DNA of 64,000 nucleotides from Acidimicrobilacustris europaeus. GTDB lineage: Bacteria > Actinomycetota > Acidimicrobiia > Acidimicrobiales > Acidimicrobilacustridaceae. Under the pieces are notes generated by a model. It was not told the DNA's origin. It searched no databases and saw only the letters and a program-made list of their open reading frames with translations. Location of the stretch: assembly GCA_965194515.1 (NCBI GenBank), contig OZ239146.1, positions 1,178,001-1,242,000 on the forward strand, written 5' to 3'. A program made the position numbers and the translations under genes. Below, piece by piece: positions 26,464 to 34,191 of the stretch; position 1 is the stretch's first letter; each line of letters starts with the position of its first letter.

Positions 26464-26485
26464 GACACAAGGGTAGCGTCGTGAC
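26464..26485. promoter_or_regulatory. 22-bp bidirectional promoter with overlapping -10 elements
   Basis: Only 22 bases separate the divergent start codons of def and the rsmC-like gene. On the minus strand TACCCT (26470-26475) is six bases before ATG 26463. On the plus strand TAGCGT (26474-26479) is six bases before ATG 26486. The two hexamers share the TA dinucleotide at 26474-26475, so one symmetric site could drive leaderless transcription in both directions. Confidence 0.6.
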
Positions 26486-27133
26486 ATGTCCGGCTCCTCG
26501 TCTCAGTACTTCTCCCGGACCCCAGCAGTGGATTCCGAAGAACGCGAAATCGGTCTCTCACTCCCCGACCTCGAGCTGCGCTTCACTACCGATCGCGGCG
26601 TGTTCTCCAATAGTCGCGTTGATGCCGGGACACGCCTGCTCCTGCAAGAAGCGCCTCACCCCACCGCGGCCATGTCCAATGTGTGCGACCTCGGCTGCGG
26701 GTATGGCCCCATCGCAGTGAGTCTGGCCAAGCGATCCCCCACGACCGTCGTTTGGGCTGTCGACCTCAACGAACGAGCAGTCGCTCTCACCGCCCGCAAC
26801 GGCGCCCTCAATGACTGCTCGGACATTCACGCCGTCGTCGTTGATTCAGATGGCATCGCGGTCGACGGAACTACCGAAGACATCGCTGCTCTTCCTGACA
26901 TCAGGTTCGATGGACTTTGGTCGAATCCATCAATTCGCATTGGCAAGCCAGCGATGCATCACATGTTGACGCTCTGGCTTGACCGACTGAGCCCCACCGG
27001 AACCGCGTGGCTCGTCGTCCAGCGCCACCTCGGCGCAGATTCTCTTGCCGACTGGATGACAGAACAAGGATGGGCAACATCTCGCGTGTGTTCGCGCGCG
27101 GGCTACCGACTTCTAGAGGTGAAAGCCCGATGA
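26486..27133 (+). CDS. RsmC-like rRNA guanine-N2 methyltransferase
   Basis: Class I SAM methyltransferase of the RsmC/RlmG type, predicted to methylate a guanine in rRNA. The 215 residues have motif I CDLGCGYGPIAV (67-78) and the AVDLNERAV acidic loop (91-99). The catalytic motif IV is expected as NPPIRxGK but reads NPSIRIGK (147-154), with a serine in the second proline position. The N-terminal duplicated domain of E. coli RsmC is absent, as in most Gram-positive homologues. The stop overlaps the next gene as ATGA. Confidence 0.88.
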   Translation: MSGSSSQYFSRTPAVDSEEREIGLSLPDLELRFTTDRGVFSNSRVDAGTRLLLQEAPHPTAAMSNVCDLGCGYGPIAVSLAKRSPTTVVWAVDLNERAVALTARNGALNDCSDIHAVVVDSDGIAVDGTTEDIAALPDIRFDGLWSNPSIRIGKPAMHHMLTLWLDRLSPTGTAWLVVQRHLGADSLADWMTEQGWATSRVCSRAGYRLLEVKAR

Positions 27134-27660
27134 CACGAAATCTTGGCGGCACGGAATTGAAACGTCTTCACCGAGATTGGCGACGTCGTAACGATCGCAA
27201 AATGGCGCTCATGCTCGATGGCGTCCAGAACCCGTTCAACCTTGGGTCCATCCTTCGAACGGCTGCTGCCTACAGCGTCGATCACCTCTGGTTGGTCGGG
27301 TCTCCATCGCCGAACGATGCAAAGGTTCAAAAGACCGCTCTCGGTTCACAGAAGTTCGTCACTACAACAGCGTGCGAAACCTCCGCCGAAGCACTCGCTG
27401 CCGCTCACGCTGCGGGTTATCGCGTTGTCGGAGTCGAACTGGCCGAAGGTGCGGTTCCGCTCCACGAAACTGATCTTTCGGGAAACGTCTGCATTGTCAT
27501 GGGCCATGAAGACCGAGGGCTGTCGAAAGAACTCCTCGCTGGCGCCGACGCGCTCGCCTATATCCCGCAGTTGGGGAAGATCGGCTCGCTGAACGTTGGC
27601 ACCGCGGCAGCGATCGCAATGTACGAAACCCGACGTGCCGGCTGGACTGCCGAGGACTAA
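27130..27660 (+). CDS. TrmH-family RNA 2'-O-methyltransferase
   Basis: Compact SPOUT methyltransferase of 176 residues with motif 1 NPFNLGSILRTA, motif 2 VMGHEDRGLSKE and motif 3 IPQLGKIGSLNVGTAAAIA, where the last part holds the invariant asparagine. The short N-terminal extension MTRNLGGTELKRLHRDWRRR is basic and probably contacts RNA. It is close to TrmH (tRNA Gm18) in architecture, but the target is not certain. It is translationally coupled to the RsmC-like gene (ATGA), forming a two-gene RNA-modification operon. Confidence 0.9.
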   Translation: MTRNLGGTELKRLHRDWRRRNDRKMALMLDGVQNPFNLGSILRTAAAYSVDHLWLVGSPSPNDAKVQKTALGSQKFVTTTACETSAEALAAAHAAGYRVVGVELAEGAVPLHETDLSGNVCIVMGHEDRGLSKELLAGADALAYIPQLGKIGSLNVGTAAAIAMYETRRAGWTAED

Positions 27661-27669
27661 TCGCTTCGG

Positions 27670-27699
27670 CGCTTCGCTTCCAAACTCAGAAGCGAAGCG
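27670..27699. terminator. bidirectional hairpin between convergent genes
   Basis: CGCTTCGCTTC (27670-27680) and GAAGCGAAGCG (27689-27699) form a perfect 11-bp stem with an 8-base loop. It lies just after the TrmH-family stop and includes the last codons of priA, whose stop codon sits in the loop. No strong T-run flanks it, so it may act together with Rho or as an RNA end protector. Confidence 0.55.
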
Positions 27700-29542
27700 G
27701 ATCAACTTCAATACGAAGCCGACCTGCTGGCCGCGAGACTGACCCAAGCGCGTCGCAAAGCAGTTCGTGATTTGCCGCACGAACAATCCATTGGCCGTCG
27801 GACGGTCCGAGAACCTCGACACCAATCGGAGCGTCAAAAGCATCGATCCATGTCGGCGCTGAGGCTCCCGAGATTACCGCCATCGCTTTCGCAGGCGGGT
27901 AGCCGAGCAACTGACGGCGCTCTCGTTCGGCATCAGAGACGCGTGTTGGCTCTGCCAACAATGCTCCTTGAAGTACTTCGTGTTGAGGCTGGCGAGTTTG
28001 CACGAGAACTCGACCACCACCCGAGCGTGGGCCGACAACGCGCGCAGCTCGAACGAGCAGTGCCATTGCTTCTTCAGCGGCCCGATAACGAGGAGCAAGA
28101 AGTTCTTGGTCGAAATCCAGAAAGGCAACGACATCGGCTTTGTGGATGCGATGCAACGCGGCCTCGGTACCAACAACGATTCGGGTTCCCGTGCCACCAG
28201 CGTCGGTACCGCGTTCGGCCGTGAGTTCGGCCACTGGCTCACGAGCCAGTGCTTCAAGTTCTTCCCGTACCCGATTCACGCCAGCGCGCAGATTCTTCAT
28301 TTTCGTTCCGCCACATTTCGCGCACAGCATTGGTCGAACCGTGCTGCACCGGAGACACACAAGCAATCCGTCGTCGCCTTGAATGACAGCTGCAGAACAG
28401 TTCTCGCATGCCGCGACTTCGCCGCATGCCACGCAAGAGGAAAGTCGTGAACGGCCTTTTCGATTCAGGATGCAAACAACGCGTCCATCGCCACGAAGCG
28501 CTTGGACGAACCTCTCGCTAAACAATCCTGATCCAGGCGGTTCTTCGCGACGATCAATGATGTCGAAGAGCGGCCACCCAGCGCGCTCAGCGCTGCGCGA
28601 CTGCGTCAGTAACACTCCAGCCCCAAGTGCTTCCAGCGATGGGGTCGGGCTCACAAGCAAACATGGGATTCCGCATCGACGCGCCCGTTCAATGAGTACA
28701 TCGCGTGCATTCCATGTCGGCGTTTGTTCCTGCTGAAACGACTCGTCGTGCTCATCGAGAACGACAATCGCTGAAGGCGTCGCTATCGGAGCGAACGCTG
28801 CAGCCCGCGACCCAAGTACGTTCGCCCAGCCCGCGCGCGCCAGCGACCAATCATCGGGAAGTACTGCAACAGGAAATCCCGCGCGACGAAGACGTAGACC
28901 GAGATGACGTGCCATCGAGGCGACGGGAGCAGCGACAAGGATTGGCCCTAAGGCTGCCGCAGCAAGAAGTAGTGGATACGGATCAACAGCAGGAGCAAGA
29001 CGGACCGTTGCTACTGAGCAGGAAAGTGCTTCCTTCGCAAGCGTATGGACCTCATCGGTGGTCACCGGCTGTGGGGGCGGCGTACGAACCGGTGAACGCG
29101 GTAAGCCACGAACAATCGACGGCGGTGAGGCTGTACGCAAAAGTGCCGCTGGCCGCCCCGCCCAACGCCACGAGGCCCAGTCGGCGAGGTCAAAAAGTTC
29201 GGGCGGCGGACCCCAACCGCTCACCTTGGTGATCGATTCCAACCTGACTCCCGCCGGGGGCACGACGCGATCTTCAACGACCCATCCGCCCACACGACGA
29301 CCATGGAGCGGAATGCGAACAATGGTCCCAACCTGAATCTGCTCGGACATCGACGGCGGAACGAGGTAATCAAACGTTTTGTCGATCGCTGGCTCGTCGG
29401 GACGCACGCGGACGACGTGTTGATCGACAGTTATGTGTGCTTCGGTCGATGGCGATTCCTGTGGAGCAGCTGCAGACGCGTTTGATCCGCCCGATGCGGG
29501 CGGATCAAAGGAAAGCGTTGGCTGATCCGGATCGGCCGCCAT
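27686..29542 (-). CDS. priA: PriA-like primosomal protein without Walker A
   Basis: Related to primosomal protein N', the replication-restart helicase. The 618-residue protein keeps the DNA-binding N-terminus (about 40-140), a DExH-like box VLDEHDE (261-267) and eight zinc-binding cysteines (370, 373, 379, 382, 396, 399, 407, 410). The Walker A region is gone: where TGSGKT should be, it reads PLLLAAAALGP (about 190-200). Actinobacterial PriA proteins are known to lack this motif and are thought not to be helicases. A Pro/Ser/Ala-rich N-terminal extension of about 35 residues is present. It follows metK by 30 bases. Confidence 0.92.
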   Translation of the reverse strand: MAADPDQPTLSFDPPASGGSNASAAAPQESPSTEAHITVDQHVVRVRPDEPAIDKTFDYLVPPSMSEQIQVGTIVRIPLHGRRVGGWVVEDRVVPPAGVRLESITKVSGWGPPPELFDLADWASWRWAGRPAALLRTASPPSIVRGLPRSPVRTPPPQPVTTDEVHTLAKEALSCSVATVRLAPAVDPYPLLLAAAALGPILVAAPVASMARHLGLRLRRAGFPVAVLPDDWSLARAGWANVLGSRAAAFAPIATPSAIVVLDEHDESFQQEQTPTWNARDVLIERARRCGIPCLLVSPTPSLEALGAGVLLTQSRSAERAGWPLFDIIDRREEPPGSGLFSERFVQALRGDGRVVCILNRKGRSRLSSCVACGEVAACENCSAAVIQGDDGLLVCLRCSTVRPMLCAKCGGTKMKNLRAGVNRVREELEALAREPVAELTAERGTDAGGTGTRIVVGTEAALHRIHKADVVAFLDFDQELLAPRYRAAEEAMALLVRAARVVGPRSGGGRVLVQTRQPQHEVLQGALLAEPTRVSDAERERRQLLGYPPAKAMAVISGASAPTWIDAFDAPIGVEVLGPSDGQWIVRAANHELLCDALGSVSRPAGRLRIEVDPLRF

Positions 29543-29572
29543 CTCAGCGCCGTTCCGAAAGAAACCGGATGA

Positions 29573-30766
29573 TCAGAGACCGAGTTCCGACTTGAGGGCG
29601 TCGACACGGTCGGTGCGCTCCCAAGTGAACGCGTCGCCGGTGCGACCGAAGTGGCCATAGGCCGCGGTCTGCTTGTAGCGAGGCTTACGGAGGTCAAGGT
29701 CGCGTGCGATTGCTGCGGGACGAAGGTCGAAGACCTCACGAACTGCAGCGGCAATCTTTTCTTCGTCGACGTTGTTCGTGCCGAAGGTCTCGACCATGAT
29801 CGAAACGGGATGCGCAACACCAATGGCGTAGGCAACCTGAACTTCGCAACGATCAGCAGCGCCAGCCGCAACAACGTTCTTGGCTACCCAACGGGCGGCG
29901 TAGGCGGCAGAGCGGTCGACCTTCGACGGGTCCTTGCCCGAGAAGGCGCCACCACCGTGACGAGCCATGCCGCCGTAGGTGTCGACGATGATCTTTCGAC
30001 CGGTAAGGCCGGCATCGCCAACGGGGCCACCGATAACGAAGCGGCCAGTCGGGTTCACGAGCACCTGGTAATCGTCATTGGCGAACTGTGCCGGAATGAC
30101 GGGACGAATCACATGCTCGATCAGGTCGGGACGGATGGCTTCCTCGCGGTCGATGCCATCGTCGTGCTGGGTAGAGATAAGCACGGTGCGCAAACGAACG
30201 GGCTTACCGTTCTCGTAGTCGAAGGTGACCTGGGTCTTGCCGTCGGGACGAAGGTAGGGAACCGTGCCGGCCTTGCGAACGTCAGCAAGACGCTCGGCCA
30301 TGCGATGGGCGACATGAATCGGAAGCGGCATGAGCACGTCGGTCTCGTTGCACGCGTAGCCGAACATCATTCCCTGATCGCCCGCACCCTGCTTATTGAG
30401 GATGTCTTCGCCAGAGGTGCCGGTACGAACTTCTTCAGAATCGTCAACGCCCTGAGCGATGTCGGAAGACTGTGCGTCGAGGCTGACCATGACGCCAACG
30501 GTTTCGCCGTCGTAGCCGTAGGACTCGCGGTCGTAGCCGATGCCCTTGATGGTGTCGCGCACGATGCTGGGAATGTCGACATATCCGGAGGTGGTGACTT
30601 CGCCCGCAATGATCGCAAGACCCGTGGTGACGAGGGTTTCGCATGCGACACGACTCATGGGGTCGTTCGCCAACATTGCGTCGAGGATGGCATCAGAGAT
30701 CTGATCAGCCATCTTGTCTGGGTGGCCCTCGGTCACTGATTCCGAGGTGAAAGTCCAGCTGCTCAC
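29573..30766 (-). CDS. metK: S-adenosylmethionine synthetase
   Basis: Makes SAM from methionine and ATP, the methyl donor for the several RNA methyltransferases in this window. The start is GTG 30766 with AGGAG six bases upstream (30773-30777); the longer frame runs antisense-like through coaBC and is rejected. The 397 residues contain GHPDK near the N-terminus, GAGDQGMMFGYA (ATP-binding loop) and GGGAFSGKDPSKVDRSAAY. No SAM riboswitch fits in the 52-base gap after coaBC. Confidence 0.98.
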   Translation of the reverse strand: MSSWTFTSESVTEGHPDKMADQISDAILDAMLANDPMSRVACETLVTTGLAIIAGEVTTSGYVDIPSIVRDTIKGIGYDRESYGYDGETVGVMVSLDAQSSDIAQGVDDSEEVRTGTSGEDILNKQGAGDQGMMFGYACNETDVLMPLPIHVAHRMAERLADVRKAGTVPYLRPDGKTQVTFDYENGKPVRLRTVLISTQHDDGIDREEAIRPDLIEHVIRPVIPAQFANDDYQVLVNPTGRFVIGGPVGDAGLTGRKIIVDTYGGMARHGGGAFSGKDPSKVDRSAAYAARWVAKNVVAAGAADRCEVQVAYAIGVAHPVSIMVETFGTNNVDEEKIAAAVREVFDLRPAAIARDLDLRKPRYKQTAAYGHFGRTGDAFTWERTDRVDALKSELGL

Positions 30767-30818
30767 GGGATACTCCTGTGTCGTTGGTTCGGGGAGAAAC
30801 CTAGTCGGGCAGAGACCC

Positions 30819-32027
30819 TCAGCGGTCGGACCTGATGGCCACAACTGCGTCGAGTACTGCCTTGGCGACCGCGCGTTTGTCGGTGAGGGCAATGGCGGTG
30901 GTATCGCCCGAGGAAGAAAGAATGGTGACTGCATTGGTGTCGTGTTCGAACCCGACGCCGTCAGCACCCACATCGTTGGCCACGATGAGATCAAGGTTCT
31001 TTCGTGCCAACTTCCCACGGGCATTTTCGAGAACGTTCTCGGTCTCTGCGGCAAAGCCCACCAAAACCTGTCCGGGAGCCTTGCGCTGTCCGAGATCAAC
31101 GAGGAAATCATGGGTGGGCTCGAGCATGATTCGACGTTCACCGTCGGCACCAAACTCGTCTTTCTTTATCTTGTGATCGGCAACAGAAACTGGCCGGAAA
31201 TCGGCAACTGCTGCAGCCATCACGATGACGTCGTGATCGTCGGCGACAGGCATAACTGCTGCTTGCATGTCTGCCGCGCTCACAACGTCGATGACGTCGG
31301 CGCCTGCTGGAACCGGGAGGTTTGTGGTGGTGACGAGTGTGACCTTTGCACCACGAGACAACGCCTCGACCGCAATCGCGTAACCCTGCTTTCCCGAGGA
31401 GCGATTCGTGATGACGCGCACCGGATCGATGGCCTCGCGAGTTCCACCTGCAGTGACGAGCACACGAACACCCGCAAGATCGTCGTCTGCCGAAAGCACA
31501 CGTTCGATTGCCGCAACAATGTCGGCCGGTTCAGCGAGGCGACCGGTGCCGACATCACCACCAGCGAGGCGGCCTTCGCCCGGCGGAACAATGATGACGC
31601 CACGAGAAGCGAGCAACGCGAGATTGTCTTGCACTGCGGGGTGTTCCCACATTTCGGTGTGCATCGCCGGGCAAATGATGACGGGCGCACGCGTTGCGAT
31701 CAGCGTGGCGGTGAGTAGATCGTCGGAATAGCCGTGGGCGTATGCCGAAATCAGTCGAGCAGTTGCAGGAGCAACAACAATCAGATCGTTGTCTTGGCCG
31801 AGACGAGTATGTGGAATAGGTGAGGTTTCATCCCATAGCGATGTCTGTACCTTTTCCGATGCAAGGGCCGACAGTGTTGTTTCACCGACGAAGTGGTTTG
31901 CACCTTCGGTCATGATCGGCACGACATGCGCGCCCGCGTCGACGAGTCGACGACAAACGTCGACCGCTTTGTACGCGGCGATTCCCCCGGTAACTCCGAG
32001 AACGATGCGACGGGATGTGAGGGTCAT
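30819..32027 (-). CDS. coaBC: bifunctional phosphopantothenoylcysteine decarboxylase / phosphopantothenate-cysteine ligase
   Basis: Two consecutive steps of coenzyme A synthesis. The N-terminal CoaC flavoprotein domain (about 1-180) has VTGGIAAYKA and the substrate motif CPAMHTEMW, where the usual PAMN reads PAMH. The C-terminal CoaB ligase domain (about 190-402) has TAGGTREAIDPVR and NRSSGKQGYA. From ATG 32027 the product has 402 residues. It starts 25 bases after the rpoZ stop, the arrangement known from other bacteria. Confidence 0.96.
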   Translation of the reverse strand: MTLTSRRIVLGVTGGIAAYKAVDVCRRLVDAGAHVVPIMTEGANHFVGETTLSALASEKVQTSLWDETSPIPHTRLGQDNDLIVVAPATARLISAYAHGYSDDLLTATLIATRAPVIICPAMHTEMWEHPAVQDNLALLASRGVIIVPPGEGRLAGGDVGTGRLAEPADIVAAIERVLSADDDLAGVRVLVTAGGTREAIDPVRVITNRSSGKQGYAIAVEALSRGAKVTLVTTTNLPVPAGADVIDVVSAADMQAAVMPVADDHDVIVMAAAVADFRPVSVADHKIKKDEFGADGERRIMLEPTHDFLVDLGQRKAPGQVLVGFAAETENVLENARGKLARKNLDLIVANDVGADGVGFEHDTNAVTILSSSGDTTAIALTDKRAVAKAVLDAVVAIRSDR

Positions 32028-32052
32028 GCCCGCAGAACCGACAACAGGTCGG

Positions 32053-32391
32053 TCAGTCAGCCTCGGGTGCTTCGTCGATGGCCTCGGCCAATTCGACGGT
32101 TTCATCGATGCCTTCGACGACGTCCTCGAGGAGGAGGTCGGCGGGATCGACGCGCACAGGGATGATCTTGTCGGCCGAGATTTCCTCGAACGCGATCGAA
32201 AGCGGCTTGCGGGCGAGCGAGGTCACCTGCGGCGGAACATTCGAGCCCTGTCCCTCACCGAGTTGGTTGAAGTAGGCGTTGATCTGACGAGCGCGCTGCG
32301 CCCCGAGCGATACCAGTGTGAATCGCGAATCAACCTTCGAGAGAAGAACTTCGATTCGGGGGTTCACCATCGAGTCATGGATCTGGGCCAC
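32053..32391 (-). CDS. rpoZ: RNA polymerase omega subunit
   Basis: Small subunit that helps assembly of beta' into RNA polymerase. The 112-residue product has the conserved core SRFTLVSLGAQRARQINAYF (about 22-41) and KPLSIAFEEI. An acidic C-terminal tail follows. GTG 32391 is preceded by GAAGG at six bases. The 153 bases upstream contain a short inverted repeat, GTTCC-AGCTG-GGAAC (32526-32540), just after gmk and a TAGCAT -10-like element (about 32482-32487), so rpoZ may have its own promoter. Confidence 0.95.
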   Translation of the reverse strand: MAQIHDSMVNPRIEVLLSKVDSRFTLVSLGAQRARQINAYFNQLGEGQGSNVPPQVTSLARKPLSIAFEEISADKIIPVRVDPADLLLEDVVEGIDETVELAEAIDEAPEAD

Positions 32392-32544
32392 AGCACACCT
32401 TCGTTACGGATTGGGGACAGAAGACTTTCGGACTGAGAGTCCTGCTGAACGCCGCAGAACTGCCTCAGAGAAGAGGGGCAATGCTACCGCAGACACCCGC
32501 CAGGACCACATTGCTGGAAATCTCGGTTCCAGCTGGGAACGCCT

Positions 32545-33081
32545 CTAGGCCGAGCGATGCTCGGCGATAAGACCTTCAACTTCGGCCACCGTGCGGTCGA
32601 GATCGTCATTCACGATGCAAATGGCACCCAATCGACGCCCCTCGGCCAATTCCGCCTGGGCCACAGCGATCCGGCGCTCGGCCTGCTCCGGAGGGTCTCC
32701 CCGACCCCGAAGCCGTTCAGCCTGAACCTCAGCCGAAGGCGGCTCAAGGAGGATGAACAGGCAATCGGGCACCCGTTGGAGGACCTGCGCGGCGCCCTGA
32801 ACATCGATTTCGAGGATTACATCTTGACCATCGGCGCCGTCGGGCCAAGGTGTGCCGTAGAGATTGCCAAGGAATTCGGCATATTCGAGGAATCCGCCCT
32901 CGGAGGCGTGGGCTTCGAACTCTTCCCGGGTGCGCCAGACGTAGGCGTCTTCGCGCTCGCTCGGCCGCCGTTCACGAGTGCTCCAGGATCGGGAAAGCCA
33001 AAGCTTCGGATCAGCAGCGACAAGGCGAGCCACGACTGTGCCCTTGCCTACTCCCCCTGGTCCGCAAACGACGATGATCAC
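32545..33081 (-). CDS. gmk: guanylate kinase
   Basis: Phosphorylates GMP to GDP. The Walker A loop GPGGVGKG lies at about 8-15 if the start is GTG 33081, and the GMP-binding region with SRSWSTRERRPSE follows. The 178-residue length is then typical. An in-frame ATG at 33135 would overlap mihF by 44 bases and adds no conserved sequence. Position after mihF is the conserved actinobacterial order. Confidence 0.95.
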   Translation of the reverse strand: MIIVVCGPGGVGKGTVVARLVAADPKLWLSRSWSTRERRPSEREDAYVWRTREEFEAHASEGGFLEYAEFLGNLYGTPWPDGADGQDVILEIDVQGAAQVLQRVPDCLFILLEPPSAEVQAERLRGRGDPPEQAERRIAVAQAELAEGRRLGAICIVNDDLDRTVAEVEGLIAEHRSA

Positions 33082-33091
33082 GAGAGTTGGG

Positions 33092-33421
33092 TCAGTTGCC
33101 GAACGCAGCCAAGAGGGCCTTGCGCTGCTGTTCACCGAGACCGCGCAATCGGCGAGTGTCGGCGATGCCGATCTCGGTCATGGCTCGTCGTGCCTTGACC
33201 TTGCCGACGCCCGGAAGCGATTCGAGAACCGCAAGAATCTTGATACCAGCAACAAGTTCATCGGAACCGGCAAGATCGAGAACTTGACGGAACGACAGTT
33301 CACCGGACTTCAACTTGTCCTTGACCACGGCTCGGGCTCGACGCGCTTCAGCGGCTTTCGCGAGCGCGGCCTGCCGTTGTTCTGGAGTGAGTACAGGAGG
33401 CTGCGGCATGGGCGAGACCAT
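33092..33421 (-). CDS. mihF: integration host factor mIHF
   Basis: Actinobacteria-specific nucleoid-associated DNA-binding protein, unrelated to E. coli IHF. The 109 residues match the family, with LTPEQRQAALAKAAEARRAR near the N-terminus and the helix-turn-helix/H2TH core LPGVGKVKARRAMTEIGI followed by RRLRGLGEQQRKALL. The start may be ATG 33421 (AGGG eight bases upstream) or ATG 33409. It lies between pyrF and gmk as in mycobacteria, which is one of the best taxonomic markers in the window. Confidence 0.96.
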   Translation of the reverse strand: MVSPMPQPPVLTPEQRQAALAKAAEARRARAVVKDKLKSGELSFRQVLDLAGSDELVAGIKILAVLESLPGVGKVKARRAMTEIGIADTRRLRGLGEQQRKALLAAFGN

Positions 33422-33465
33422 AGCCGTTGCCCTAAGGCCATCGTCCGGGCCAGCCTTGGATCGGT

Positions 33466-34191
33466 CTAGGAAAGCGCTCCGGCAACCTCGGCGACGATCG
33501 AAATCGCTGCCGCAACGGGGTCGTCTGCGTGGGTGACGGCACGTCCGATGACCAGAACGTCGGCACCCGAAGCCACGGCCTCCGATGGCGTCGCTGGTCG
33601 CGCTTGATCGTTGGCACCTACTCCGGCGGGTCGAATTCCTGGCACGACCGTGATCAGGTCGGGCGCCAGTGCACGGACTGTTGCAAGATCGCTGGCCGAA
33701 CACACCAGCCCTCCGCACTGCGCATCGAGAACTATGCCGACTCGTTGTTCAAGCGCGTGCAGATCAGCCTGCTCACTCGTAAGCACGGTGATACCCAAAC
33801 ACGTCGGTGCGGGAAAACCTGCCGCCGATGCACCGTCGGCGACACCTTCGACTCCGGCTCGCAGATGGTCGACACCAGCTCGGGTGTGGACGGTGAGGTA
33901 CGACACCCCGAGCGAACCCATCACTCGAGCTGCCTTATTCACCGTGGTCGGAATATCGAGAAGTTTCAGATCGGCGAAGACCGCAAAATCCTCGCCAATC
34001 ATTGCTTCAATGGCCTCCGGGCCGGCGGCACTGAAAAGCTCAAGGCCAACTTTGGCGACACCAAACCAGGGCTTCAGCGCATGTGCAATACGGCGAGCAG
34101 TGACGATGTCGTCGACATCGAGCGCAAGCGCCAGGCGTGAACGAATTGCTTCAGGGGCTCCGCTACTGAAATCAAACTCTTCAACGGGCAT
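33466..34191 (-). CDS. pyrF: orotidine 5'-phosphate decarboxylase
   Basis: Final step of UMP synthesis. The 241-residue TIM-barrel enzyme has the catalytic Asp-x-Lys-x-x-Asp array in FADLKLLDIPTTV (about 71-83) and the phosphate-binding VVPGIRPAG. It is of the short type related to E. coli PyrF. Its start overlaps the pyrD stop by 11 bases. Confidence 0.96.
   Translation of the reverse strand: MPVEEFDFSSGAPEAIRSRLALALDVDDIVTARRIAHALKPWFGVAKVGLELFSAAGPEAIEAMIGEDFAVFADLKLLDIPTTVNKAARVMGSLGVSYLTVHTRAGVDHLRAGVEGVADGASAAGFPAPTCLGITVLTSEQADLHALEQRVGIVLDAQCGGLVCSASDLATVRALAPDLITVVPGIRPAGVGANDQARPATPSEAVASGADVLVIGRAVTHADDPVAAAISIVAEVAGALS

Noticed and set aside
29651..30739. 362-codon open frame on the plus strand opposite metK
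   Set aside because: It lies entirely antisense to metK, which has all family motifs; its translation shows no recognisable domain and reflects codon bias of the true gene.
30767..30818. SAM riboswitch upstream of metK
   Set aside because: Only 52 bases are available and no riboswitch core is visible; metK has an ordinary AGGAG ribosome binding site.
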